A stretch of 64,000 nucleotides of DNA from Marinobacter sp. LV10R510-11A (GTDB taxonomy: Bacteria > Pseudomonadota > Gammaproteobacteria > Pseudomonadales > Oleiphilaceae), in the NCBI RefSeq assembly GCF_900215155.1, contig NZ_LT907980.1, positions 2,480,001 through 2,544,000 of the forward strand. Reading direction: 5' to 3'. Position 1 is the first letter of the stretch. Every line of letters starts with the position of its first letter. The position numbers and the translations under genes are program-made. The notes under the pieces were generated by a model, which was given only the letters and a program-made list of their open reading frames with translations, was not told where the DNA came from and searched no databases. Below are positions 7,451-15,901 of this stretch, in pieces.

Positions 7451-8479
7451 TTACCCTGCTCGCAATGCCTGTAGTCGCCGGCGCACATAGTCCGCCAGCG
7501 AGCGGGGCAGCCCCGGTAGTTCGGCTGCCTGCCGGTAAGCCTGGGCTGCTCCGGCCTGTTCACCCTGGGCTTCCAGCGAAATCGCCAGCCCAACCCACCA
7601 AGGGGCCTGGCTGTTATCCCATACAATCAATTCGGCCCAGTGGCGGGCGGCTTCGGTATTTTCTCCCTGCTGCTGCAGCAACGTCGCAAGGGTAACCCAG
7701 TATTCTGCATGGCCCTCGACCGGCGGCACGCTTGATCTGAGGGTATCAACTGCCGTTGCCAGGTTGTTGTTGGCATGCAGCGCCCTGGCTCGCAACAGCC
7801 GTAACCTCGGGTGCTCGGCAGTAACGCCTTTAGGCACCCAACCAAGGGCCTGATCCGGCTTGCCGTCCACTAACAGCGCCCTGGCCACTACATAGCGGCT
7901 GCGGGGCGCGGTTTGTGTTTGCGTCAGTGCCGCAAGGCCACGCTCTGCATCCGTGATATTGCCCTGTGCCACCAGCCGTTCCAGCTGTCTAGCGGTGCTT
8001 CGATCCTTAGCGTCCGGAGTCTCCGGGACGTGCTTAACGCCAGCGGTAGAGACTTCTTCAGGTTGCGCTTCTTCAGGTTCGGTAACGGCTGGTTCCGGTG
8101 TGGGTGCCTGTGGCTGCTGGAGTTCTGGTTGTGGTTCTGGTTCGAGTTCGGGCTGGGCCACCTCGGGCTGCGGCCCGGGCGTCACCGCTTCCACTGGTTC
8201 GTTTTCAGGTTTTTGATCCACGATAACTGCGGGCATTCTCTGAACACGCTGGTCCGGTGACGGCTCACGCTCCACTACCATCGGCTCCGGTGATGAGCTG
8301 CGCGCAAACATCCAGTAGCCACCCATGACGGCGATGAGCAGCGCCAAAACCACCACTGAAATCAGGAGCAAAGGCGTGCCGTTGCGAGGCGATTGCTGCT
8401 CACCTACATAGGCGCCTGGCGCCGCTGGCCAGTTCTGCCGCTGCTCAGCTGCCCGCAGTGCGTCATTGAGCAAGCTCAT
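7451..8479 (-). CDS. mshN: MSHA biogenesis TPR protein MshN
   Basis: A 342-residue protein starting MSLLNDALRAAEQRQ, the N-terminal motif typical of MshN/GspB-like partners. One membrane helix (about 36-58, LLLISVVVLALLIAVMGGYW) leads into a Pro/Glu/Gln-rich linker (about 100-150) and then tetratricopeptide-like helices (ALLVDGKPDQAL, ATLLQQQGENTEAARHW, LEAQGEQAGAAQAY). The start at 8479 was chosen because it overlaps the mshM stop (ATGA) and restores the conserved N-terminus. It probably links the MshM ATPase to the periplasmic assembly. Confidence 0.82.
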   Translation of the reverse strand: MSLLNDALRAAEQRQNWPAAPGAYVGEQQSPRNGTPLLLISVVVLALLIAVMGGYWMFARSSSPEPMVVEREPSPDQRVQRMPAVIVDQKPENEPVEAVTPGPQPEVAQPELEPEPQPELQQPQAPTPEPAVTEPEEAQPEEVSTAGVKHVPETPDAKDRSTARQLERLVAQGNITDAERGLAALTQTQTAPRSRYVVARALLVDGKPDQALGWVPKGVTAEHPRLRLLRARALHANNNLATAVDTLRSSVPPVEGHAEYWVTLATLLQQQGENTEAARHWAELIVWDNSQAPWWVGLAISLEAQGEQAGAAQAYRQAAELPGLPRSLADYVRRRLQALRAG

Positions 8480-9315
8480 ATCCACCTCATCAGGAGATTG
8501 GGTAAGCGGGCACTGTCGGTGTCCCGTATCGCCTGCATCACATGCCACCGGCTGACCTGTCGATCGCCCCTTCCCCATGCGGCCAGCATGGCCTTGTGGG
8601 CGAGGATGTTGACGAGGCGCGGAATGCCGCCGGAGGCGCGGGAGATCAATCTCAGTGCTGAGGGTGCAAACAGGTCGCCGCCGTTGTACCCGGCCTGTGC
8701 CAGGCGGTGCCTCAAATACTGTGCCACAGACACCTTGTCTAGGGGTGCCAGGCGGTATTGGAAGGTAATTCGCTGTTGCAGTTGCCTTAGGCTTTCCCGC
8801 TGCAAGAGCTCATCCAGCTCCGGCTGGCCGAACAGTACCACTTGCAACAGGCGTGCACTTTCGGTTTCTAGATTGGTCAACAAACGCAATGCCTCGATGG
8901 TTTCCTCAGGCATGGCCTGGGCTTCGTCGACCACCAGCACCACCTGGCGTTGCTCCATGGCCAGTGCAATCAGGCGTGCGTTCAGTGCTTTGAGTATCTG
9001 GTGGGTGTTGGCACAACGAGCCACATCCACGCCCAGCTCTTCGGCAACCGCTTCGTAGAGGGTGTCTGGCGTAAGGTGCGGGTTGGGGATATAAGCGGTA
9101 TGGGCATTCTGCGCCAATTCATTGAGCAACAGACGACATAGCAATGTTTTACCCGTGCCGACCTCACCCGTAATTTTTATAAAGCCTTCGCGCTCACGCA
9201 ACGCTACCAGCAGCAACTCGAGCGCATCGCTATGGCTGCGAGCCCGGAGGAAATAGCGGGTATTGGGCGTCAATGCAAACGGTGCTTCCTGCAGTCCGAA
9301 ATGAGATTCGTACAT
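8476..9315 (-). CDS. mshM: MSHA biogenesis AAA ATPase MshM (ExeA-like)
   Basis: A 279-residue AAA+ ATPase of the ExeA/GspA type, starting MYESHFGLQEAPFALTPN. Walker A GEVGTGKT (50-57) and Walker B VVLVVDEAQ (125-133) are intact, followed by a sensor-like LFGQPELDELL and the family end ISRASGGIPRLVNILAHKA. ExeA-type proteins help place or assemble the secretin in the cell wall. The ATG at 9315 follows the mshL stop by one base. A longer in-frame reading from 9411 would run back into mshL and has no family support. The gene overlaps mshN by four bases. Confidence 0.88.
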   Translation of the reverse strand: MYESHFGLQEAPFALTPNTRYFLRARSHSDALELLLVALREREGFIKITGEVGTGKTLLCRLLLNELAQNAHTAYIPNPHLTPDTLYEAVAEELGVDVARCANTHQILKALNARLIALAMEQRQVVLVVDEAQAMPEETIEALRLLTNLETESARLLQVVLFGQPELDELLQRESLRQLQQRITFQYRLAPLDKVSVAQYLRHRLAQAGYNGGDLFAPSALRLISRASGGIPRLVNILAHKAMLAAWGRGDRQVSRWHVMQAIRDTDSARLPNLLMRWI

Positions 9316-9316
9316 G

Positions 9317-11053
9317 CTAGCGCGCGGCCTTCTCCGGTTGGGGGGTGACAGACTGGGACGACTCCAACAGTTCTTGCAGAACCTGCATCCGTTCGCGGCT
9401 GGACGATACATCCGCGCTCATCTGCTCACTACCGGTAACCACCGGCCGCAGCAAAATAACCAGTTCACTCTTGCGGGACTTAAAGCGGCGCTGTTTGAAC
9501 AACTCTCCAAGCAGCGGAATCTCACTGAGAAAAGGCACCGCCGAATTGTTGTCTTCACTGGTGTCCTGAATCAGTCCGCCAATCACCACAATCTGGCCGC
9601 TCTCGGCACGGATCACACTGTCTGTCTCGCGAACGGTGCTGCGAGCTAGGGGTAGGATTACATCCCGATCGCCGACGGTAATGATTTTTTGCTGGTCGCT
9701 CACTTCGCTTACCGCAGGATGAACGTGCAAGGTAATTGCCCCGTCTTCAGCAATCTGGGGGGTTACATCCAGGGAAATACCGGAGAAAAACGGTGTCAGT
9801 TCGACCGAAGTGGACGTTCGATCCGTCCCTGAGGCCGCCGAATTGTTGTCGTCGAATTCTATATCGGTCACGAAGAACTCATCGGTACCGACCTTTATGA
9901 CTGCTTTTTGGTTATTCACCGTAGAAATACGTGGGCTGGACAGTATCTGCACGTTGCCCTGCTCACCCAGAAGTTCAATAAGCCCGGTAAAGGTTCCCTC
10001 CCGGAACGTTGCAGAGAACAGCCCTCCAATATCGGATGTCTGTACCGCCAGCCCAGCCAGCGATTGGGCGGTAAACTCAGCCGGTAAGCCGTCGCTCGCC
10101 GTGAGCGAGGAAGCACTCTGGATATCGGACCAGTTAACCCCTTGCTGATACCCTTCATTCAGGCCAATCTCCAGAATCTTCGCTTCCAGCACAACCTGCC
10201 GCTGCATGATCAGCTGGGTGCGCCGCAGATACTCGTCCACCTGTCTGAGAGACTTACCGTCGGAACGCACCATTACCAGGCCCGTACCTGCGTTAACGAC
10301 CACCTGGCTACCATTGTCGGTGCCGATGATCATCTTCAGGGCCCGCTCGATGTCCTGCCAGAAATCGGATTCCGTTTCTGTGGAAATCCGCGTACCCACC
10401 AGGTTGGCCGTGCTATTGTCGCCCGAGCTGCTTGAGTTTGAGCCGCCACCCGTTGAGCTGCCTCGCGAGCTGCTGACCTGCCCGGAGCTGACACGGGTTT
10501 CGGAACCGCCACTGCGCTTGAAGTGGAGGTAGTCAATCGGGAACAATTCCATCTGGACGCCGTCTGCCCTTACCTGGAACAGGCGACCGCTGCGCTGAAT
10601 ATCCAGGCCATATAGATCGCTGGCAATATCCATAACTTCTGGAACCGTTACGCCTCCCAGCCTCAGGTCGATGATTGCCTCAACATCGGGGTGAACCACC
10701 ACGTTGTATCGGCTTCCCTCCACCAACGCCTCAAAGAAAGGCCCGGCAGCCAGCCCCCGCGCATTCACATCAAACCGTTCTTCGTCATCCGCCGCAGAGG
10801 ACAATGAAGGCATCAATGCCGCACTCACATCTTCGGGTACGCTACCGATCATGCCTGCCGCTCTCGCTTTTCTCCGCAGTTCAGCGTTAGCCTCAGCTTC
10901 GGCCATTGCATCATCAATCGCCGCAGCGGTGTCTGTTGAGGTGGCCTGGCTGGTGCGCATCAACGGGTTATTGCTACAGGCGGTCAGAAACATGGCCAGC
11001 AGCAGTGTCAGAAAGGTTCGGTTCAGTGTCATAGCAGCTCGTTTGTCTATCAT
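9317..11053 (-). CDS. mshL: MSHA pilus outer-membrane secretin MshL
   Basis: A 578-residue secretin/PulD-family lipoprotein forming the outer-membrane pore of the pilus. The signal peptide ends in lipobox LTAC with Cys at residue 26. N-domains follow, with a Ser/Gly-rich low-complexity stretch around residues 185-215 (SSGQVSSSRGSSTGGG). The C-terminal secretin core has the expected blocks: SPRISTVNNQKAVIKVG, DVTPQIAEDGAITLHVHP and ESGQIVVIGGLIQD. The start at 11053 overlaps the mshK stop (ATGA). An internal Met (MTLNRTFL, at 11032) is an alternative. Confidence 0.93.
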   Translation of the reverse strand: MIDKRAAMTLNRTFLTLLLAMFLTACSNNPLMRTSQATSTDTAAAIDDAMAEAEANAELRRKARAAGMIGSVPEDVSAALMPSLSSAADDEERFDVNARGLAAGPFFEALVEGSRYNVVVHPDVEAIIDLRLGGVTVPEVMDIASDLYGLDIQRSGRLFQVRADGVQMELFPIDYLHFKRSGGSETRVSSGQVSSSRGSSTGGGSNSSSSGDNSTANLVGTRISTETESDFWQDIERALKMIIGTDNGSQVVVNAGTGLVMVRSDGKSLRQVDEYLRRTQLIMQRQVVLEAKILEIGLNEGYQQGVNWSDIQSASSLTASDGLPAEFTAQSLAGLAVQTSDIGGLFSATFREGTFTGLIELLGEQGNVQILSSPRISTVNNQKAVIKVGTDEFFVTDIEFDDNNSAASGTDRTSTSVELTPFFSGISLDVTPQIAEDGAITLHVHPAVSEVSDQQKIITVGDRDVILPLARSTVRETDSVIRAESGQIVVIGGLIQDTSEDNNSAVPFLSEIPLLGELFKQRRFKSRKSELVILLRPVVTGSEQMSADVSSSRERMQVLQELLESSQSVTPQPEKAAR

Positions 11054-11364
11054 TGCGAACTCCGCACTTGCGGAAGGGGTTCAAGGCGTAAAACGCGCAC
11101 TCTTCCCTGATCGACCAGCTCTACCCGGCCCGGGTGAATTCGCTTAATGCGAACCCCCTCAAATGCCTGCCCCTCTTGGCGGGCCACACCATCAATAACC
11201 GCCACCCTGCGGTCATTGCCAATAAATATCGACGCCAGCGTAAATTCTTTTTGCGGCACCTGCGCCTGCTGAGTAGCACCAAAGCCATCCGGGCGAGTCG
11301 GGTCCTGCAGAGCCAAGGCATTTGAGGCTGCCACGGCCAGCATTATGATCAGTAGCAATCTCAT
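11050..11364 (-). CDS. mshK: MSHA biogenesis protein MshK (PilP-like)
   Basis: A 104-residue small exported protein with signal sequence MRLLLIIMLAVAASNALA and the MshK-type motif QDPTRPDGFG just after cleavage. A PilP/GspC-like beta domain follows (TLASIFIGNDRRVAVIDG, VKRIHPGRVELVDQG). Proteins of this family bridge the inner-membrane complex and the secretin. Here the gene is fittingly sandwiched between mshJ and mshL and overlaps mshL by four bases. Confidence 0.82.
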   Translation of the reverse strand: MRLLLIIMLAVAASNALALQDPTRPDGFGATQQAQVPQKEFTLASIFIGNDRRVAVIDGVARQEGQAFEGVRIKRIHPGRVELVDQGRVRVLRLEPLPQVRSSQ

Positions 11365-11365
11365 A

Positions 11366-12058
11366 TCACACTCCCAGCCATGCGCGATCCAAGCTTAGGG
11401 TTCGAACCCTAAGCCTGACTTCGTTATCAGGGTAGTCGCTGGAGTTATATTCCAGCAGCACCCACCCTAAGCGAGCATCCATGGCTTCGAGTGTTTTTAG
11501 ATAGGCAAGCACATCCATATAGCCACCACTCAGGACGATTTCCGCGTCGTGAGCAAACAACAGTGGCTCGGCGGGCTCGTCGTTGCGGCTGCTATTTCCG
11601 ACACTATCGGGTTGCCGATCGAATACCGGTACGGGCGCCAGGAGATCTACAGCTAAAAGCTCCAGTTGATCCTGGGCCGCAAGCATATTCCGCAACAACA
11701 CAACCATGGCCTGGGGCGCAATCAACCGCCCAGTGGTTTCAGCAAGCTCATTATTCAACCGTTCAAGCCTCTGCTGTCGGGCCGCGAGCTGGTTTCTCAA
11801 CACCTGTGACGGATCAGACGCCAACTGTTCTGTCAGCCGTTCCTGCTGGTTCAACAATGATGCACGGGTGTCAGACAAAGACACCTGGCGGGCCCGAAGC
11901 TGTTCGTTGCCCGCCGTAACCGGAGCAATCGCCAGCTTCCAGCCTGCAAAAAGAACCACTGTAAGCGCGGTTATGGTTAGCAATGCCCGTTCGCGAATAG
12001 GGCGCTCGTTGAACCAGACTGCACCCTTATCAAACTTCTGACGAAAAGCCTGCATCAT
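11366..12058 (-). CDS. mshJ: MSHA biogenesis protein MshJ (PilO-like)
   Basis: A 230-residue inner-membrane protein: cytoplasmic N-terminus, one membrane helix (about 27-46, LLTITALTVVLFAGWKLAIAP), a coiled-coil of about 70 residues rich in Gln/Leu/Arg, then a ferredoxin-like domain. This layout matches PilO/GspM proteins that form heterodimers with the PilN-like partner, here the C-terminal half of MshI. The start overlaps the mshI stop. ATGATG gives two candidate starts three bases apart. It is a standard member of the mshI-J-K-L block. Confidence 0.82.
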   Translation of the reverse strand: MMQAFRQKFDKGAVWFNERPIRERALLTITALTVVLFAGWKLAIAPVTAGNEQLRARQVSLSDTRASLLNQQERLTEQLASDPSQVLRNQLAARQQRLERLNNELAETTGRLIAPQAMVVLLRNMLAAQDQLELLAVDLLAPVPVFDRQPDSVGNSSRNDEPAEPLLFAHDAEIVLSGGYMDVLAYLKTLEAMDARLGWVLLEYNSSDYPDNEVRLRVRTLSLDRAWLGV

Positions 12059-13569
12059 TGCGCAACCTCCCCATCGGTATCTGTGGCTACCCGGAACTCA
12101 ATCCAGCGGCCGTCTTCTTCCCGATCAAGCCGAAAGCTGCCGAAAGTCTTTCCTGCAAAGGCCGGCTCATCACCCAACTTTTCAAGATACACCGGCACAA
12201 GTCGGCCTGACTGCGCCTTGCCCGCTAGGCCAACGTTGCCCTGGCGGGCATCAAGGCGGATCTGCGTTAGCCAAAGCCCTTGCGGCACCTGACGCGCTAG
12301 AGCCAATAACGGCGCCGAAAACCCGATCGCCTCTGTGGCGATCAAGTTTTCCACCCGGCCCAGCAATTGCTGCCTGCGCACTAGCGTTGCCGTCACACTT
12401 TCAAGAGCAGCTTCAACTGCGGGATCGGGTTGGCGAGCGTTTACTTCGCCGGTCAGTTGCTCCACGGAGCTCTGCAGCTTCTCACTCTGTTGTTGCAGCG
12501 TTCCAACCTTCGCCTGCAGTTGAGATTCCTGATAACGGACAACACCAGCAGCCACCACCAACGCAACCAACCCGAGCACCAGAACGGACAGGGCTGTCCC
12601 TGCCTGCAATTTTCCCTGGCGGGAGCGCAAATCGTCAGTATAGAGATTTACCTGCTGGACTATTCCGTCGCCCTTCCGGGCGGTTGCCAGGCTGGCACTC
12701 CATGCAATAAGGCAGCGGCTATCCAGAGGCTCTTCAAGACCAAAAGGTGCCCAGTCCAGAGTTTCAACCGAGGCAGCCACATAGGTTGCCAACATGGATG
12801 ACAGTGGCAGGACATTGTCTCGGGCGACCAATCTGATCACGGCAGGCGGAACCTGCCCTAATTGGCTTTCGTAGTAGTCCAGGGAACGCTGCATTTCCAG
12901 CGCCAGCGACTGCACCGAGCTCTCTTGGCTCGACGCATCGCGCAGATCATCGGACGTTACGTCCAGCCGCCGAGACAAATACAGCGCCTCTCCCTTGCAG
13001 ACGATCATCTGTCCGAAGCGCTCACGCATGTAAACCAGAGCCGCGCCCCGGCGATCAGGGTCGATGCGGGACACCAGATTGCGTAAGGCCAGCTCGGCAA
13101 TATCAATCGAAACCAGCGCCAAGCCACAGTTCTCTACCAGCGTAACCAGTTCGCTAACCAGAGACTTTCGCGCGGCGACCACATTCACCAGGTTTCCTCG
13201 TCCGCGAGAAGCATCCTCGGGAAAAAGAAACGCACCGGACACGGCATCGGAGGGGTTAAAGTCGAGAAAATCCTTGAGCTTCCACTTCAGGGCATCGCCA
13301 AGCTCAGACTCATCAATACCTTCCGGGCGTTCCAGCTGGAATACCTGGTACTGGTCAAGCGGCAGAATGAGTGTGGTATCAGCACCGGCCCAACCGCGCT
13401 CGCTGGAAAGAGAGCCAAGAACATCCTCCCGCTTTGCCGGTAAGCAATCAGAAAAACCGGCCAAGCCTCCAGATTCCGCCCACGCTATCCCGTCGGCGCG
13501 CACTTCCAAGCAGATGCGCTGGCGCCCACCGGAACGTCGCAAAATTTTTGCTATATAGCTTAGAACCAC
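12055..13569 (-). CDS. mshI: MSHA biogenesis protein MshI (PilM-PilN fusion type)
   Basis: A 504-residue protein combining an actin-like PilM domain (about 1-300) with a PilN-like part: a membrane helix near 318-338 (LSVLVLGLVALVVAAGVVRY), a coiled coil, and a ferredoxin-like domain. It forms the cytoplasmic ring and inner-membrane base of the alignment complex. The start is GTG at 13569 with GAGG about 10 bp upstream. It is the first gene of the MSHA operon here, and the upstream spacer carries a promoter candidate and an inverted repeat. The mshH gene found upstream in Vibrio is absent. Confidence 0.85.
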   Translation of the reverse strand: MVLSYIAKILRRSGGRQRICLEVRADGIAWAESGGLAGFSDCLPAKREDVLGSLSSERGWAGADTTLILPLDQYQVFQLERPEGIDESELGDALKWKLKDFLDFNPSDAVSGAFLFPEDASRGRGNLVNVVAARKSLVSELVTLVENCGLALVSIDIAELALRNLVSRIDPDRRGAALVYMRERFGQMIVCKGEALYLSRRLDVTSDDLRDASSQESSVQSLALEMQRSLDYYESQLGQVPPAVIRLVARDNVLPLSSMLATYVAASVETLDWAPFGLEEPLDSRCLIAWSASLATARKGDGIVQQVNLYTDDLRSRQGKLQAGTALSVLVLGLVALVVAAGVVRYQESQLQAKVGTLQQQSEKLQSSVEQLTGEVNARQPDPAVEAALESVTATLVRRQQLLGRVENLIATEAIGFSAPLLALARQVPQGLWLTQIRLDARQGNVGLAGKAQSGRLVPVYLEKLGDEPAFAGKTFGSFRLDREEDGRWIEFRVATDTDGEVAQ

Positions 13570-13617
13570 TCGCCAGCCTCAGTGTTTAAAAAGTAAACAG
13601 ATCGTAATGCACCTTGG

Positions 13618-13656
13618 ATAATAGTTGATAAAACGAACGTAATTCCGTGTTTTATC
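13618..13656 (-). promoter_or_regulatory. Candidate promoter and operator upstream of the MSHA operon
   Basis: A TATTAT -10-like box (13618-13623, minus strand) has no good -35 box at the normal distance. An 8 bp perfect inverted repeat GATAAAAC (13627-13634) / GTTTTATC (13649-13656) covers the -35 region. Its arms are 22 bp apart centre to centre, two helical turns, as expected for a dimeric regulator. Between this and the ssb terminator the sequence is only A/T-rich. The function is an inference. Confidence 0.4.
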
Positions 13657-13685
13657 GTTTGTTTTTGCGTTTTTTTGCATCTGTC

Positions 13686-13716
13686 TAATAAAAAAAGACC
13701 CCGAAAAAACGGGGGC
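13686..13716 (-). terminator. Rho-independent terminator of ssb
   Basis: On the minus strand the stem CCCCG / CGGGG with a T6 loop is followed by TCTTTTTTTATT, just after the ssb stop. It separates ssb from the MSHA operon, which must therefore have its own promoter. Confidence 0.85.
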
Positions 13717-13742
13717 TTTCTGAGTTATGGCGAGCCTTGCCC

Positions 13743-14297
13743 CTAGAAGGGTATGTCGTCATCAAAGTCGTCAACTGGCTCAGGCATACTGCTACCCTGC
13801 GCTGGTTGGCCTTGGTTCTGGTTCTGGTTCTGGTTCTGGTCATAACCGCCAGACTGGGCAGGCTGCTGGTTATTCTGAGCCGGCGCAGCTGGCGTCGATT
13901 GCTGCTGAGGACGTCCGGCAGGTGCACCTTGATTTGCTCCACCGTCACTACCACGACTGTCCAGCATCTGCATTTGGCCATTAATGTCCACCACAACCTC
14001 AGTGCTGTAAACGTTCTGGCCTTCTTTGTTCTGCCACTTGCGCGTCTGTAGCTTGCCCTCTATATAGACCTTAGACCCTTTACGCAGGTATTGCCCGGCC
14101 ACCTCGGCAATCTTCCCGAACATAACAATTCGGTGCCATTCCGTTTTGGGAACCAATTGACCCGTCTGGCGATCCTTATAACTCTCGTCGGTAGCAATGT
14201 TCAGGTTCACCACGGCATTGCCGTTCGGGGTATAACGGGTGTCCGGATCCTGCCCGAGATTCCCGATAAGAATAACTTTGTTTACGCCTCTTGCCAT
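13743..14297 (-). CDS. ssb: Single-stranded DNA-binding protein
   Basis: A 184-residue SSB. The OB-fold covers residues 1-112 ([33 protein letters not shown]), followed by a Gly/Gln/Asn-rich flexible linker and the acidic tip DDDIPF that recruits replication and repair partners. The linker contains a pure QN repeat encoded by four perfect hexamers (13814-13837, GGTTCT on the plus strand). Next to uvrA, as in Pseudomonas and Vibrio, so coupling to DNA repair is likely. No SOS box was visible. Confidence 0.97.
   Translation of the reverse strand: MARGVNKVILIGNLGQDPDTRYTPNGNAVVNLNIATDESYKDRQTGQLVPKTEWHRIVMFGKIAEVAGQYLRKGSKVYIEGKLQTRKWQNKEGQNVYSTEVVVDINGQMQMLDSRGSDGGANQGAPAGRPQQQSTPAAPAQNNQQPAQSGGYDQNQNQNQNQGQPAQGSSMPEPVDDFDDDIPF
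13814..13837. repeat. Hexanucleotide microsatellite inside ssb
   Basis: Four perfect tandem GGTTCT units (plus strand) encode Gln-Asn pairs in the SSB linker. Copy-number change would stay in frame and only alter linker length. Confidence 0.85.
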
Positions 14298-14354
14298 GTT
14301 CTGCTCCCGATTCTGTCTTCATGAGCGCCCGCATTCCTTGCGAGCCTCCGGATT

Positions 14355-15725
14355 TCAAGAACTGCTACCCTGCTGGACAAATGGAACGTCCGCAAGTAAC
14401 GCCTCATCAAAGTGCTGTCGATCCACCTTAAGATAGGCGGTGCCAGCGTTTTCAATAATGACCACATCCTGCACGCCCGGCAGGCTACGCAGGCTGCCAT
14501 CAACATCGCCGTACTGGTCGCTGGCCATGTCCCGCAACTGTACCACGAAACCCGAGGTGTAGCCCGGCACAGGCATGGTCAGAGCGACCAGCAACCAGAG
14601 CCCAAGCACGGTAACCATAAACCACACTACACCCTCAATTCCAACCTGCTGCAGCAAGAAGCCACCCAAGGCCCCGCCCAAAAAAGCGCCCATAAACTGC
14701 GAGGTAGAATACACGCCCATGGCCGTTCCCTTGCTTGCAGCCGGCGCCTCTTTACTGATCAGAGACGGCAGGCTAGCCTCAAGCAAATTGAAGGCCATAA
14801 AAAAGAAGAAAAGCACGGCCCAAGCAATGGGCAGGCTATCAGACACTCCGGCAAGCCCCGCTGTCGCCAGTGTAAGCAACGCAATAGCACCACACAGAAC
14901 CGGCTTCATTCTGCGCTTTTTCTCACCAATGATGATAAAAGGTACCATGGCAACAAATGAGGTAATCATCACACTCAAATAGAACCACCAATGTGAACTA
15001 CTGGCCAGCCCAAGCTGATCCTGCAGAACAGATGGAAACACTAAAAACAATGACGTTAGTACCAGGTGCAGTGCGAAAATCCCGAAATCCAGTCGCAACA
15101 GACGTTTGTCAGACAGAACGCGCCCCAGCATAGCTTTCGCAGGATGGGTATCGGCACTGATTTTATGTTGATGCGGTGTGGGTACAACGCGGCTGACAAT
15201 GAGCAAGGCAATCATGGCCAGCACGGCTGTCGCGTAAAAGATTCCAGACAGGCCCCATACCGAACCCAGCAGCGGCCCCAGAACCAGCGATACGGAGAAC
15301 GAAAGCCCTATAGAGATACCCACCGTCGCCATGGCCTTGGTGCGCTCTTCCTCTCGGGTCAAGTCGCTGAGCAGCGCCATGAGCACACTGGCAATAGCGC
15401 CTGCCCCCTGAAGCATCCGACCGCCGATCACCACGTATATTGAATCTGTGGAGCCAGCCAGTATGCTGCCCGCAGCGAAAAGAACCAGGCCGATGTAGAT
15501 CATGCGCTTGCGGCCAACTCGGTCTGAAAGTAAACCGAAAGGTATCTGCAACAACGCTTGGCTCAACCCATAGGCGCCAATGGCAAAACCGAGCAGAGCC
15601 GGCGTTGCACCTTTAAGCTCGTCACCCAACAGCATGAATACCGGCATAACCATGAAGAGCCCGAGCATGCGTATCGCATACACAGATGCCAGCGCAGATA
15701 CGGAGCGTTTTTCCAGCGCATTCAT
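14355..15725 (-). CDS. MFS transporter with soluble C-terminal domain
   Basis: A 456-residue major facilitator transporter with about 12 membrane helices. The family motif between helices 2 and 3 is present (GLLSDRVGRKRMIYIG). The start at 15725 (MNALEKRSVSALASVYAIRML) has a GGAGAGGAG ribosome-binding site; an upstream in-frame start at 15797 lacks one and adds a charged, non-family extension. After the last helix a ~65-residue soluble tail (from about residue 390: DMASDQYGDVDGSLRSLPGV...) has an alternating strand/helix pattern like small ferredoxin-fold domains. The gene occupies the conserved spot between ssb and uvrA seen in Pseudomonas. The substrate is unknown. Confidence 0.85.
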   Translation of the reverse strand: MNALEKRSVSALASVYAIRMLGLFMVMPVFMLLGDELKGATPALLGFAIGAYGLSQALLQIPFGLLSDRVGRKRMIYIGLVLFAAGSILAGSTDSIYVVIGGRMLQGAGAIASVLMALLSDLTREEERTKAMATVGISIGLSFSVSLVLGPLLGSVWGLSGIFYATAVLAMIALLIVSRVVPTPHQHKISADTHPAKAMLGRVLSDKRLLRLDFGIFALHLVLTSLFLVFPSVLQDQLGLASSSHWWFYLSVMITSFVAMVPFIIIGEKKRRMKPVLCGAIALLTLATAGLAGVSDSLPIAWAVLFFFFMAFNLLEASLPSLISKEAPAASKGTAMGVYSTSQFMGAFLGGALGGFLLQQVGIEGVVWFMVTVLGLWLLVALTMPVPGYTSGFVVQLRDMASDQYGDVDGSLRSLPGVQDVVIIENAGTAYLKVDRQHFDEALLADVPFVQQGSSS

Positions 15726-15870
15726 GGTAGTTGGCTCCTCTCCGGGGGGGTGAAAGCGCGACCTTGCGAAAGAACATATTTCCCGCAGGCGGCGCATTGT
15801 AACAGAACGCTCTCCGGCAGGGGACAGCTACGACTTTACCGACATCTTCGCCGCAGCCGGCGTAACACGG

Positions 15871-15876
15871 TATAAT
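15871..15876 (+). promoter_or_regulatory. Candidate -10 box of uvrA
   Basis: A perfect TATAAT lies 26 bp before the uvrA start. The -35 region (about 15847-15852, TTCGCC) is poor. A GAGG ribosome-binding site at 15893-15896 is correctly placed. No LexA box (CTGT-N8-ACAG) was found in this 176 bp divergent spacer. Confidence 0.5.
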
Positions 15877-15901
15877 TTACGTTTTTTCCAAGTGAGGCAT
15901 T

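Noticed and set aside
9316..9411. 32-residue N-terminal extension of MshM
   Set aside because: It would overlap the end of mshL, is Arg/Pro/Cys-rich and has no family support. The start at 9315 fits the operon spacing.
15726..15901. LexA (SOS) box upstream of uvrA
   Set aside because: No CTGT-N8-ACAG pattern was found by eye, even allowing for mismatches, so SOS control is not claimed.
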